From Salvator merianae (Eukaryota > Chordata > Lepidosauria > Squamata > Teiidae), in the NCBI GenBank assembly GCA_003586115.2, contig QVOM02000057.1, positions 1,023,596-1,087,595 of the forward strand: a stretch of 64,000 nucleotides of DNA, given 5' to 3'. The first letter of the stretch is position 1, and every line of letters begins with the position of its first letter. Below, in pieces: positions 46,951-57,699 of this stretch. The notes beneath the pieces are model-generated. The model was not told the origin of the DNA. It made no database searches and saw only the letters and a program-made list of their open reading frames with translations. Both the position numbers and the translations under genes were made by a program.

Positions 46951-49399
46951 CTCTTTTGGATGTGCCTCCACGGCTCGCCTGGAACACTCCTTTGGCCTGA
47001 GGCTTTCATTAAGAGCAATTTGTGACCTGCATCATGTTTCCGAATTATTTTGATTACGCTAGCTGCATTTTGTCTGCTCCACACAAAATCAACTGCGTGT
47101 TATTACGCTTTGATCTTCTTAGGTTAATGAAAATTCTGAGCAAAACCGGGAAAGAGAAAGAAGAAGCTTTCTAAATAATTAGCGGCGTAATGTGGGACTC
47201 TGGGAAGAGCTAACCCAATGCTGAGCTGCTTATTGGGCGTTTTCGACTCCCTCCGAGGATAGGATGGACGCCTTCTTAGCTTTACGTTCACTTAGATACC
47301 AGGCATCGCCCTTGCAGTGGAAAAGATTCTGCACGAGAAGCAGAAACACAGAGGTTCATGAAGGTGGTTGTTGTAATAATGTGTTTTTTTCCAGTCCTAA
47401 CATTTAGCATTGCTGGTATTATGAAAGGACCCTTTTACCTTCTCTGAACAGAGAAGCGGGGGGGGGAGAGGCACGAAGATGATCAGCGCCCTCCCTCCGT
47501 TCCCGGAGGCTCTTGGACTCTTCAGAAATGTTGCTTTAGCAGATGTGATTTTGGAGCACAAACAGCTCCTTTGTGAGGTTGAGGTTGATCTCCGGCACAA
47601 TCCAATCACAGGTGACTCCCCATATCTACGCGGCCATCTCCGTGCATCCTGCAAGGATGGCATCTGCTCAGCCGTCTTGCTCTGTGTACGGGACTAGGCC
47701 TTCTCTCTTAGCATACCTCATAGCTTTTGCATTTGTTTGGAACCAGGAGCTAAGAAGTGGCAGTTAGTTTTAATTTAGGTCCGCTTGCTGTTGTGTGAGA
47801 AAGAACGGGGAATATCCAGGATTGCGTGCACGTGAGACTGGAGTCTCGGGGGGCAGGACTTTGAGATATGCACCATTCAGTTCGTTCTATTGAGGCCCCG
47901 GTTCCACATCCGTAAAACCAACGTAATGCTTAAGAATGCGTTTCCTCAGATCCTTGTGCTTTTTCCGGTTGAGGCCCAGCCTACAGGGGTGGTTCTGACA
48001 CAGTTCTTCTGGCCGATGCCAATGTAATGTGCTGCTATTGCCTTCTGGGGAAGGATCAAACCTTTCACCCTGCAGATTTCACGCTGTTACTTCTTAACGG
48101 TTAGAGACCTCAGTAAATCACAGAATTCCAGTCCAACCTGGTATAACCTGAGACAACTTTTGAGTCTTTCAGTTGGACGAGATCTTTTTCAAATGATTAT
48201 ATTGTCATCCTCTTAAGCCGAAGTGAAGGAACAGAAAAATAGAAGAAAATGCACCTTGGTTAGAAAATGTTGATGCAGATGTCAATGTGGAATGGTTCCA
48301 ACTCCCAACATAAAAGGTTCTGCTATTAGTAAGGAAAGGGTATTCGCACGTTTCATGATCTCATTTCAAGAGTTTTCTGCGGGGAGATGCTGTGACTGTG
48401 GCTAAGGAAAGTCATCCGAGCCATCGGGTACCCAGAACATTCGAATAAAAACAATGAGATGGAATAAAAGAGACTTAGAATAGGGCCCACAGAACCCTGA
48501 AGGACTGCACATACATGCCTCCCTTCTGAAGTTGTGTGCCCAGTGGAAGAGGAGAGCCGTCTCGGATAGAAGAAGTGCGGCATTCCTTGGTTAAGGACGG
48601 ATGTATGACAATCGAGAGTTGCAAAGATGCAGAGGGGCATTATGATGGCTTATTTATTTACTTATTTGCTTACTTGTTTGGTATATCTTTATGTCAACCT
48701 TCTGCCAGGAACAATTCTCATATAACCTTCAAGTCCCTGCCCTCAAGCGTACAGTCTGAAAAAGACACAGCACGCAAGGAAAAGGCGACAGGGAGGGAGG
48801 AAGAGAGAGCAGCGGCCGGGTTGCAGGCAGTGGTTGGCTTGTCTGGGACCTAGTTCTGCCCCTGCCCATAAGCAGCAACTGCGCTAACAGTCTTCACGTT
48901 CTGCTGACGGACACTGTTGCAGCCGCACACAGCAGGTGTGGACTCTTGCCCTGGTGAGGTCCGCTTGGCAGGAAAGTGGTCCCAACGTCTGCAGCGTGGC
49001 TTCTGGAGACAATTCCAGCCGGGAGGAAAAGCCTCGTAGACTCTTATCTGCAGGCTGCCTGGCAGCAGAAGCAACCAAAGGGGTCGCCAGTTCCAACCCC
49101 CTTCCATAAGAATGAATGAGGCCTGCTCAGCTGCCTGACTGCGTGAATAACCAAAATATGGCTAGTGATGCTTCTTGTTTACTTTGCAGAAGTGCAAACG
49201 GAGGAGATCAAAGCTGAGAACAGACAAATTGCAGCAAGCAACGCTTAGAAAAGGAGACCACAAGGCTTCATAGCTGGAACTGATTAAGGCAATTTGGAGA
49301 AGTGATTCAAGTCTGACATATGCTGCTAATTAAGGCCCGAGGCTGACGGGACGCGTCTCCAAGCCAATTCTGCGTTCGGACGTGAAACATTCAGAACGA
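46951..49399. other. Intergenic DNA between divergent promoters of genes 8 and 9
   Basis: About 46.95-47.43 kb is a diverged relative of 27.22-27.73 kb, and about 49.11-49.40 kb is a diverged relative of 28.73-28.98 kb. The middle is unrelated and contains no gene or GGAA array. This pair therefore split from the 4/5 and 6/7 pairs earlier. Confidence 0.6.
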
Positions 49400-49472
49400 T
49401 ATAAAAGGGCTTCGCAGGCTGAGATCCCCAACCAGCTTTGTCTTCAGCTCCTCAGAACCCAGCTACGTCTTG
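49400..49472 (+). promoter_or_regulatory. Promoter and non-coding exon 1 of gene 9
   Basis: TATAAAAG at 49400-49407, exon 1 ending ACGTCTTG and donor GTGAGT at 49473. Confidence 0.78.
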
Positions 49473-51314
49473 GTGAGTTGAATCCCTCAGAATTCTTTTT
49501 CCTTCGTACAAATAGGTTGCATGTTGAAACGCTGAAGCTGGGAAGGGTTTGTTTAGGCTGCATATAAGCTTATAAATGCATCGTCTCCGTGGTAAATTCG
49601 AGACTCGCGATTTCTCTTCCTACTCTGTAAGAAATTTCCACTTCCAATTTTTTTTTGACTTGCATCAAAGCGTAACTTCTCTCCTCTGGAGGGGAGGAGC
49701 TGTGTTAACCATCGAATGCCTTGTTGAATTTGGAGGGTTTTCTGTTCCTAGAACAATGCTGAGACTTCGGCTATGGCCGTGACTGGTGGTAAGGATGAAA
49801 TTTCGGGGGAAAACATTCCTAATGCAATTCTATGGGGTATTCAACAACCCAGAATTTTGCCGCCTCCTCCTCCGATTATTAAGTGATCAATTCTTGTATG
49901 CTTATAGCGTACCAATATATTTTTGATCATCTTTTGATCATCTTCCGGTCTACAACCAAAATAGGGTTTGAACGCCTCCACCCCCCCTAGTTTCATTGTC
50001 CCTATAATTCAAATCCAAACATTCAGGTTCCCAGAAGAGATTTCCAGACTTACCACCTACAAAGTTTTTACCATATATCTCTGGCCTGCTTTTGCATTTA
50101 TTTGTTGCTCTGTATTTCAATCGCCTCTTTTTTAAAAAAAATGCCAAGAGCCCTATGGAAATAAACCTAAGCAAACCTTTTTCGGCAGAGCACCTAAGAG
50201 CTAAGATTACCAAAGTGTCTGACATCTTGGGAAAATCTGCTCTATCAAAATGCCCTGAAGGCTCATGACAAAGTGCTTTTTTGTCAAAGATTTTTTAAAA
50301 AAACTAGAAGGGAAGTTCGAACAATGTGTAATACATTTGTTAGCTCTTATTTGCATTTATATCCACCCCATTTCCGGAGGTCTCAGGGCAGCGTTCGAAC
50401 AGTTATGATGCATAGGACTTAAGATATTGATGATTTGAAGAAAAAGCCTAAATACCATACTGGGCCACAAGAGGGAGAAAAACCTCTTCGGCTAACGGCA
50501 CAGGGACATCTCCACACACCGCCCAAATGTTTAAATCGGCAGCTCTCAGTGCGCCCATTCCAATGCCTGGGGGGCCATCACGGAGAAGGCCTTCTCTCAC
50601 AGGTCCCCTTTAGTGCCTGAAAGTGATGGAACCGCATACAGAATCTTGTGAGCAGATCTTCATTGATGGGCAGGGGTGCATGGGAAGAGGTTCCTTTGAG
50701 ATGTTTTTGGACCAAATCGTTTAGGGCTTTATAAGCCAATGTTAGTGCCTTGATTTGGGCCCTGTAGCACGTTGGCAAGCAGCGCACATCCTTTCACAAC
50801 GGCGTGACACCCGTCCGCCCCCCCCCCAGCCCATCAGCAGGCTTGTTGCTGTAGCCCGTACTTGCTGCAGCTTTTGAGGTGCCTTCAAGGTCAGTCCCAT
50901 TATCATAGTCCAGCCGGGAAGCTACCAGAGCATGGATCACTGTGGACAAACGTCGGCTGTCCAGAAAGGGTGGTCGCTGGTGAACCCGCCAGCGCTGGGA
51001 GGAGATTTCCTGGCTCCACAACCTCCGTCTTCCCTGTTTTTCTCCTCCACTTCCAATGGAGGTCAGCAGCAAAAGGAACTCACAAAAAAAAAGAGGAAAA
51101 CACTGCCTCTTGTAAGTCCAGCCTGGTTGCTCATAGGACACTGTGAACGCAGACGTGCCTTGCGTTGCAAAATCTGGGGGACGATGGGAAACTATTTCCA
51201 GAGAGCAGTTTTAAAGGCCGCCTTGGGATCCTCCAAGCATTCCGGAATCCGACCGTTAATACAATTCCCCCCCCGCCCCAAACCTCATTTTCTTCCTTTT
51301 GTCATTTATTTCAG
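49473..51314 (+). other. 5'UTR intron of gene 9
   Basis: 1842 bp, ending TTTATTTCAG. It includes a copy of repeat family R1 at about 50.34-50.96 kb. The DNA after that copy (GGTCGCTGGTGAACCCGCC) is homologous to the gene 5 intron near 30.49 kb. Confidence 0.75.
50340..50960 (+). repeat. Interspersed repeat family R1, copy in gene 9 intron
   Basis: It shares the blocks CGGAGGTCTCAGGGC, TTTAGGGCTTTATAAG, TTGGGCCCTGTAGCACG and GAGCATGGATCACTGTGG with the copies near 26 and 60 kb. On the minus strand it has a 69-codon frame (50578-50787), which I regard as repeat sequence. Confidence 0.65.
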
Positions 51315-51331
51315 ACTCATCACCATCCAAA

Positions 51332-51883
51332 ATGGTCGACTGTGGTCCAGCGTGCACCGTGCCAAGCATCGCTTCCACCCCAACTGTTGGATTCGGTCGT
51401 TGTGGAGCTCTCGGCATTGGAGGTCTTGGTTGTGGCTTCGGAGGTTTCGGCTCCGGAGGTCTCGGTTACGGCTATGGAGGTCTTCTAGGCTACGGAGGTT
51501 TCGGCTCCAGAGGTCTCGGTTATGGCTACGGAGGTGGTCTAGGCTATGGTGCTGGAGGCCTGGTTGAAACTTCCCGCAGCCTTGGTACCCTGGCTGGAGT
51601 TGTTCCTTCCTGCGTCAACCAGACCCCTCCATCAGAACTGACGGTCCAGCCACCTCCTATCACTGTGACCATCCCAGGGGCCATCTTGTCCGCCAGCTGT
51701 GAACCAGTAGCTGTTGGTGGCAACACCCCATGCGCCCTTGGAGAGCGGTTTGGGGGCTACGGGGGCCTGGGCTATGCAACCCCCCCTTGGGGCTCTGGTT
51801 TCTGGGGTAGGGGTGGACTCCTGGGCGGTTACGGGCGTTGGGGAAAAGGGCTCCTGGGCCGTCGTTCTAGCATCTGCTTCTAG
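51332..51883 (+). CDS. Corneous beta-protein (beta-keratin) gene 9, 183 aa
   Basis: Structural protein of cornified epidermis. The start is at MVDC; exon 2 starts at 51315. The glycine-rich part mixes GGFGSGGLGYGYGG and LLGYGGFGSRG units, as in gene 4. The core is SELTVQPPPITVTIPGAILS, as in genes 6/8. The segment VETSRSLGTLAG matches gene 3, and the tail with GERFGG and GKGLLGRR matches gene 4, but it ends SSICF like genes 6/8. The 3'UTR is nearly the same as that of gene 10. It thus reads as a mosaic of other members. It is divergently paired with gene 8. Confidence 0.93.
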   Translation: MVDCGPACTVPSIASTPTVGFGRCGALGIGGLGCGFGGFGSGGLGYGYGGLLGYGGFGSRGLGYGYGGGLGYGAGGLVETSRSLGTLAGVVPSCVNQTPPSELTVQPPPITVTIPGAILSASCEPVAVGGNTPCALGERFGGYGGLGYATPPWGSGFWGRGGLLGGYGRWGKGLLGRRSSICF

Positions 51884-52115
51884 GCCAATCCACAGGAAGC
51901 GACATTTTCCGGCACAAGTGGACCTGGGAGTGACGTAGGCGACGGGACACATCCACCGTCTCTGTCCAGCAGAAAGAACCGTGAAACTCCCAGTGACATT
52001 GGAGCTTCTCCCCCTCTGCGTTCTCACACCCCCTTGCCTGTAAGGGTCATAAGATGCAGACCCTAGCTTTTCCCTCTGCACCGAAAATATTCCTTGCCTC
52101 ATTTCGGCTTTCCCC

Positions 52116-52121
52116 AATAAA
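52116..52121 (+). terminator. PolyA signal of gene 9
   Basis: AATAAA in CCCCAATAAAGCTTTTCCTG, about 230 bases after the stop. The same context occurs at gene 10. Confidence 0.8.
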
Positions 52122-52209
52122 GCTTTTCCTGCATTCTCATTGGATGCCTCTCCTGTCTTGTGTGGTGGAATTAACTTGGGGATGGAAAATCTCAACAGAG
52201 ATGCCTTCT

Positions 52210-53055
52210 CTGTCGAGGAGCACAACTATGGTTAAAAAAGCAGGCCGTGAAAACCAGAGTGATCTACAAGGAATGCTGCAGAGCAATGATAGTTCGCAAA
52301 TCAATCTCACCAGGGACTGTGTTAATAAATACCCAGCTATGGCAACCTCCCTGGTTGACCCACCAGAAAAGAGGTGTCTGCTTATTTCCAAAACCACGCT
52401 GGTATTGCTTCAAATGTATTTCAACTCAGGCATTTGGACACAGGAAAAAGAAGGGGCTCAAAAGTAGCTTAGAAGTGGTGGTGTCCAGATGTTAGCGCTT
52501 TAATCCACATGAAAAGCCAGAAAATGCACTTCCAAAATACATTATTTGGCCTTTAATGCGGATGAATGATGCAATGGAAACACTTGTGTCCACATGGTAA
52601 CACCTCTGAATTCTAAATTAGCCCCTTTCCCAAATACTCACTGAATTAATGGAAGTTCTTGTGATAAAAATTGATTTCCAGACCCAGTTAATGATACAGG
52701 GTTGGGGAAATGCCAGAAAAACTCCTCTGTCTCTACCTATTTAGTCCCCAACAATAAAAGCTACAGCAATCCTGATCATGCAAGCCACACTTAATTACAG
52801 ATATGAAATATTTTCTGTAGGCACTGGGGGGGAGAATGGAATTATGAAGAATATCCATTAGAGATACCACATCTGCCTGAAAATTTGATCCACAGCATAT
52901 ATCCAGAAGGTGGTTGTAAAAATTCACTTACATTTCTGCCAAAGAAGGCTCAGGGATGTTTCCTTGTAGTTACTGTGAGTTAGCCCTGGATTAATTGCAC
53001 CTTACAACTACAACAGCTTCTAACTCGAGGTGGGTCTAAACTCTGAATACTTCTG
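52210..53055. other. Intergenic DNA downstream of gene 9
   Basis: No gene is seen. It contains a palindromic MITE-like copy at about 52.44-52.62 kb. Confidence 0.55.
52440..52620. repeat. Palindromic MITE-like element, copy near gene 9
   Basis: GGGGCTCAAAAGTAGCTTAG, GCTTTAATCCACATG and AAAATGCACTTCCAAAATAC are followed by TTTGGCCTTTAATGCGGAT, the same element as at 3.8, 5.7 and 31.8 kb. Confidence 0.6.
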
Positions 53056-53059
53056 GGCA

Positions 53060-53310
53060 TTCTTGAACAGAAGACATGGGCAAACTTTCCCCTGCTCTTG
53101 ACTCCTTGCAAATGGCCTTTAGAGGCCTCCTTCTCTCTCTCTCCAACCTGGAGGCGGTACCTCGGCATCCCATTCTAGTAGCCATTGATACACCTGTCTT
53201 CCATGAATTAGGAGGAGCCCTGCTGGATCAGGCCACAGCCCATCTAGTCCAGCATCCATTCTCACACAGTGACCCATTAACTGCTTCTGGGCATCTCAAG
53301 CAGAAGATGA
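53060..53310 (-). mobile_element. LINE 3' end fragment (CR1/L2-like), piece 1
   Basis: In reverse complement it reads ...ATGGATGCTGGACTAGATGG and GGCCTGATCCAGCAGGGCTC, preceded by CTCCAGGTTGGAGAG and TGTATCAATGGCTACTAG. This word order is common in reptile LINE 3' ends and is also seen at 59.47-59.81 kb. Confidence 0.6.
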
Positions 53311-53494
53311 AACCATCAGGTGCTAAGGTTCTGTCATGGGTTCCTGGATATATTGACCCTGAAGCATAGCAGGTTGGCGTATCATGTGAAACAAAATGGT
53401 ACAATAGGATGCCATGAGGCAATATAATACCAGACTGCATACATGTGTCAGTAACATAAGAGCTGTGAGCAAGCTGGAATATATTCATAAACAC

Positions 53495-53632
53495 ATGACT
53501 AGATGGGCTGTGGTCTGATCTTTGTTTCTTATCAGTTTAAACAAATTCATCCAGGACAGATGTATCAATGGCTACTAGAAGTGATGCTTAGGTACCACCT
53601 CCAGGTTGGAGAGATAGACAGGCTAATAGTCT
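53495..53632 (+). mobile_element. LINE 3' end fragment (CR1/L2-like), piece 2
   Basis: GACTAGATGGGCTGTGGTCTG comes before, rather than after, TTCATCCAGGACAGATGTAT and TACCACCTCCAGGTTGGAGA. It is a second, oppositely oriented and internally rearranged piece of the same family. Confidence 0.5.
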
Positions 53633-53639
53633 ACAGGAA

Positions 53640-54435
53640 ATTCAAAATGGAACCAATGCGACTTTAGTACTTTGTGCAAATGCTTGTACCTTGAACAGAT
53701 ATTTACGGTGGCGAGCGAAGATGCAGATGCCAGATGCTTGTGGCACCTCTGGGCTATGCTGATTGCTTTTAGATTGCCCATGCAAACAAATACAATGGAG
53801 CAGTATAATGAGAATAAAGCCAACCAAGTATCAACCACTGCATCAGTGCATGGAATCTCTTTGTTGGCATGCAGGTGTGGGCATCAGGTTGTGCTCCAAA
53901 TTTTGGCTGTAATTTCTTCCTGACCAGTCTTCCATTTTTAGGCCTTTAGCTTATTTCTGTTGGCTCTGTTTTTGCAATAAATTATTTTAAATCGTAATAT
54001 TTATCAGTTGCAAACACAAAGCTGCAAATTCATAATTGCATCACTATAAACTCAGGTTTGGTGGGGTTTTTTTTTATTATTTTTTTAAGCACTAGAACCA
54101 CCAAACAGTAACAAAGGAGGGCTTGGTGAATGAAATAGTTATATTTTCCCCTGTAGTTCTCTCCTTTTAAACTTTCAAAACTTTTAAAGCTTCAAACTGG
54201 AAGTATGGCTTTGATAGCTACAATGTTTATTTCGTTAGTAACAGTAAGCTTGTTGCTTGGCATGGAACTTAATTCTCCTTTTTTAACAGCAAAGCAAAAT
54301 AAACTTTAAGAGCAGCAACAGTAAGTTTCTTGAAACAAAAAGAGAAAAACATTGTGTGCCAAGCAGCAGCTGTTTTGCAGGAAAAAACTGTAGCTGCAAG
54401 GCAATGTTCTTTTTTTTTTGCAAGAAAAAGCCTTA
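53640..54435. other. AT-rich intergenic DNA
   Basis: No gene or named repeat is recognised. Confidence 0.5.
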
Positions 54436-54439
54436 TTTG

Positions 54440-54725
54440 CGAGGCTGCGGGCTTTTGGCTGGAAAGCCCCTCCCCCCCGCCGCGATACCTGCAAGCACGA
54501 GGCATTGTCAAGGGAAAAATTCCTCCTCGGCCAGGTGTTGCATCCCCGGGCCCGCTGCTGGCTCGCGCTGCTCCCGGCAGCCAATCAGATGCGCCCATAC
54601 CGGGTGGGGGGGGCGAAGGATGCTCGCTTGAATCTCCTCCGTGAGGGAAAAAATAAAATTCTCCTCAGAAGCAAAAACTAGACTCTTAAGCACTGAGCAG
54701 GCAGGGAAGGCGGGCGGGGGGGGGG
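54440..54725. other. CpG- and GC-rich segment with CCAAT motif
   Basis: The base composition changes abruptly to GC-rich with many CG dinucleotides (CCCCGCCGCGATACC, CCCGGGCCCGCTGCTGGC). It contains AGCCAATCAGATGCGC near 54.58 kb and poly-G runs at about 54.605 and 54.716-54.727 kb. It could be a CpG-island promoter or a transposon end. No first exon can be supported. Confidence 0.45.
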
Positions 54726-54779
54726 GGCAGCTTCTTACCTTAGAAGAAGACCCAGAAGAGAAGTAAGGGGCTGGAAAGT

Positions 54780-55270
54780 GACTTTTGAAGGAAAAAAATC
54801 GATTTTGCCCGTCTGTGGGGTTTTTCAGGGCAAATGTCTGTGTGCCAGGCGTTGCGTTTTGAGGGGGAAAAACTCAATTTTGCCAGTCTGTGGGGTTTTC
54901 TTGGAGGAAAAAAATCAATTTGGCCAGTCTATAGGTTTTTTCAAGGGAAATGTCTGTGTGCCAGGCATTGTGTTTTGAGGAAAAAACCCTTAATTTTGCC
55001 AGTCTCTGTGTGTGTGGGGTGGGTTTGAGAAAAAGCTCTATTTTGCCAGTCTGTGGAGTTTTTTTGAGGAAAAACCTCAATTTTGCCAGTCTGTGGTTTT
55101 TTTCAAGGGAAATGTCTGTATGCCAGGCATTGTTTGCTGAGGGAAAACAATTTGATTTTGCAAGTCTGTGGGGTTTTTTTTGAGGAAAAAGCTCTATTTT
55201 GCCAATATGTGGGGGGTTTTTGGAGGAAAACCCTCAATTTTGCCAGTCTGTGGGTTTTTTTAGGCAGTAG
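54780..55270. repeat. Two-unit minisatellite-like array
   Basis: A unit containing ATTTTGCCAGTCTGTGGGG, then T-rich sequence and GAGGAAAAA, recurs about nine times with drift. A second unit (CAAGGGAAATGTCTGTGTGC then CAGGCATTGT) is interspersed three times. Units are about 45-50 and 40 bp. It lies directly downstream of the GC-rich segment. Confidence 0.8.
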
Positions 55271-55869
55271 GATCATGCAGGGAGCAATTTTCCTAAAATT
55301 CAGTTATAAATTAATGTGTCTAATTAATGTGTCCAATTTTCAGAGATGAAAATTCCACAACATGTGTTTCCAAACAGCGCTTCTAGCTTCTTAAGATGGC
55401 CGTTTAGCCCTGCTCCATTCCCCTATTTTAAAATTCTGTTTATCTAGAAGAATGCCTTGCTTGGCACAAGCAGCATAATAATAGGCATGGGTATATTTGC
55501 CAATCAAAATTTTGTTGTTTACCTGCAGAGACAGACAAGAAGGCTCCGAGAAGACCAAGTTCGCCGCGAAGAAGATGGACACCATCGTTTTCACCTGTCT
55601 GCATTTTGGCAGATCAGACCCTATAGACTGAGTAACGGAGGCGGGTCTGAAAGACTGCTGAAGACAGACTGAACCTGATGCACCTTTGAAGCTGCTCCAG
55701 AAGAACATAAGAAGAGAAGTCCAGCCAAAAGCACGTGCCCCCTTATACCAGCCGTAACTGCAGTTCTGCCCTGACTCTGGCCACAGGAACAGAAGAAAAC
55801 CCAACAGGAGGAACCCCTTCCTCCCCCAGGTTTTCTTAGACACCCCCTCACTTAACAGCTGTGCCCAAA

Positions 55870-56062
55870 CATAACAAAAAGGGCAACTCAGAGGCGCTTC
55901 AGAGACAGCTGTGTGCGGCACTCGTGTTCCCAACCCTTCTCCAATCCACCTTTGCCATCCTAGAACCTTCATGAGAGGGGAGGGGCAGACCGGCGTGCGA
56001 ACAGTCCCAACTCTGAGCCATTTCTGAGCTGTGTCAGAGATGCTTTCTTTGCTATGTCCGAT
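55870..56062 (-). repeat. Dispersed repeat R2, minus copy
   Basis: Its reverse complement aligns with 58325-58505: CTCTGACACAGCTCAGA, GGGAACACGAGTGCC and GGTGGATTGGAGAA occur in the same order. The stretch up to about 55.74 kb also shows weak similarity to 58.5-58.6 kb. Family unknown. Confidence 0.65.
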
Positions 56063-56344
56063 CAAGGATATATTACTTATGTATTTTTAGTCTTGCCATG
56101 TTTTGGCGTGCCAGCCAATTGGCTTTTCAGGTAGGTGGCAGTCCTCTCCATGCTGACCTCTTGCACTTTAGATAGGCTGTAGGCAGGACCTGGGAGTCTG
56201 TGCTACTTGGTGGCACTTTAGACAGGGGGCAAATGGTGTCTGGGCTACTTAAAGTGCCTCCAGACCTGGGTAAATAGCCAGGATATTTCTGGGACTGCAC
56301 TGGGATTGCCACACCTGCGCTGTCGGGTTGGTCAAGGAAAAACC

Positions 56345-56655
56345 CGCTACATCGCTATTATGGAAAACCCAGCAATGATGCTGGATTTTCCATAATAGCA
56401 ATTGCTTACCTCTCTCTGGCATCTCTTGGTGGGATCTTTCCTCTTGCAAAATACCTGTGTGTAGAAAGTGCGTGAAAAAAACCAAAGGGAAGTGGACGGG
56501 CGCTTTCTGCATATGGGTATTTTGCAGAAGGAAGGATCCTGCACAGAAATGCCAGACAGAGGTAAGAGTCCAGTATTTTGCTGGCATTGCCTACTGCCAT
56601 CTGGCAAGGGCATTGAGAGGCAATTCCCAGATCTAAAGAAGATCCCAAAATTTGC
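56345..56655. repeat. Direct repeat R3 with foldback element, copy 1
   Basis: It aligns with 56858-57135. At 56405-56565 it carries an inverted repeat: CTTACCTCTCTCTGGCAT at one end and ATGCCAGACAGAGGTAAG at the other, with TTGCAAAATACC facing GGTATTTTGCAG inside. GTGGACGGGCG lies in the loop. It is a foldback or MITE type. Confidence 0.7.
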
Positions 56656-56857
56656 TCCTGCAGTCTAGTGGCATTCTAGATAGGGGGCAAAGAGAGGCGA
56701 GCTAGGGTTTGGGCAATGGCATTTCTGTTACCTGAGGTGCCTTCACATGTGGGAAGCAACCTGCAATGTTCCTGGGACTATGCTGGATTGCCACACACGT
56801 CTGTGGCAGCCCTAATGTAGTTCTGGGTTAGCTGAGCAAAATCCCACTACATCGCTA

Positions 56858-57135
56858 TTAGGGAAAACCCAGCAACGACATTGGGTTTTCCATACTAGCA
56901 GTTGCTTACCTCTCTCTGGCATTTCTTCGCTGAGTCCTTCGTCTTGCAAAATAACATATCTAGGAACCACGTGGAAAAAAAAAAGGAAGTGGACGGGTGT
57001 TTCCTACTTATGGATATTTTGCGAGAAGAAACACGAGATAGAGGAAGGAGCCAGTATTTGGCTGGAACTGCCTCCTGCCATCTGGCAGGGGTGTTGAGAG
57101 TCAATTCTGGGATTAAAATAGATCTCAGTATTTCC
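56858..57135. repeat. Direct repeat R3 with foldback element, copy 2
   Basis: It starts TCGCTATTAGGGAAAACCC and contains the foldback CTTACCTCTCTCTGGCAT...GAGATAGAGGAAG in a more degraded form. The copies are about 510 bases apart. A further fragment with CCGTCCACTTCCCTTTG lies near 63.265 kb. Confidence 0.7.
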
Positions 57136-57699
57136 TCTTTCGGTCTGGTGGCACCTTTGGTGGCATTCTAGACAGGTGGCAAAGGGAGGCAGCTAGACGT
57201 TTGTGCTACTTGGTGGCACTCTAGACAGCTGGCACTAGGCACTAGCAATTGTCTCTGTGTTGAGTTAAAGCATCACACGGAGGGGGCAAAAATGGCATGG
57301 GCTAGATTAGCGTTGCCCCCCCCCCAAGTTGAAGGCACTTTTCCCATTCAGCCTAGCTTGAACTTCTTCATCCGAGTTCTGCAGACCTTCAGGATTCAGG
57401 GAAGGGGTCCTAGACCCTCTGCTCACTTCTGTTGCTAACTGTTAAGAGGTGCAGCCTTACTCTTCTTCTTGGGTCCTAGCACTTGAGGTTTGCAAGCTGC
57501 TCAGCATGTTGAGGCCTGGGTCGCAGCTGCAGCCGAACCAATGCCTGAGTGGTCCTTTATTCTGTAAGAAACTGCATGGTACCAGAAGCTTTACTTGCTT
57601 GATTGCCATGGAGATTACTGGACCCGGGCTAGAGCTATATAAAATGACTGAGCTGAATTTTCTAGAATGCTTAAAGAAACTGCGTGATAACCAGAAGAT

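Noticed and set aside
55391..56065. 224-codon minus frame
   Set aside because: It overlaps dispersed repeat R2 and shows no recognisable domain. The R2 copy at 58.3 kb does not keep the frame.
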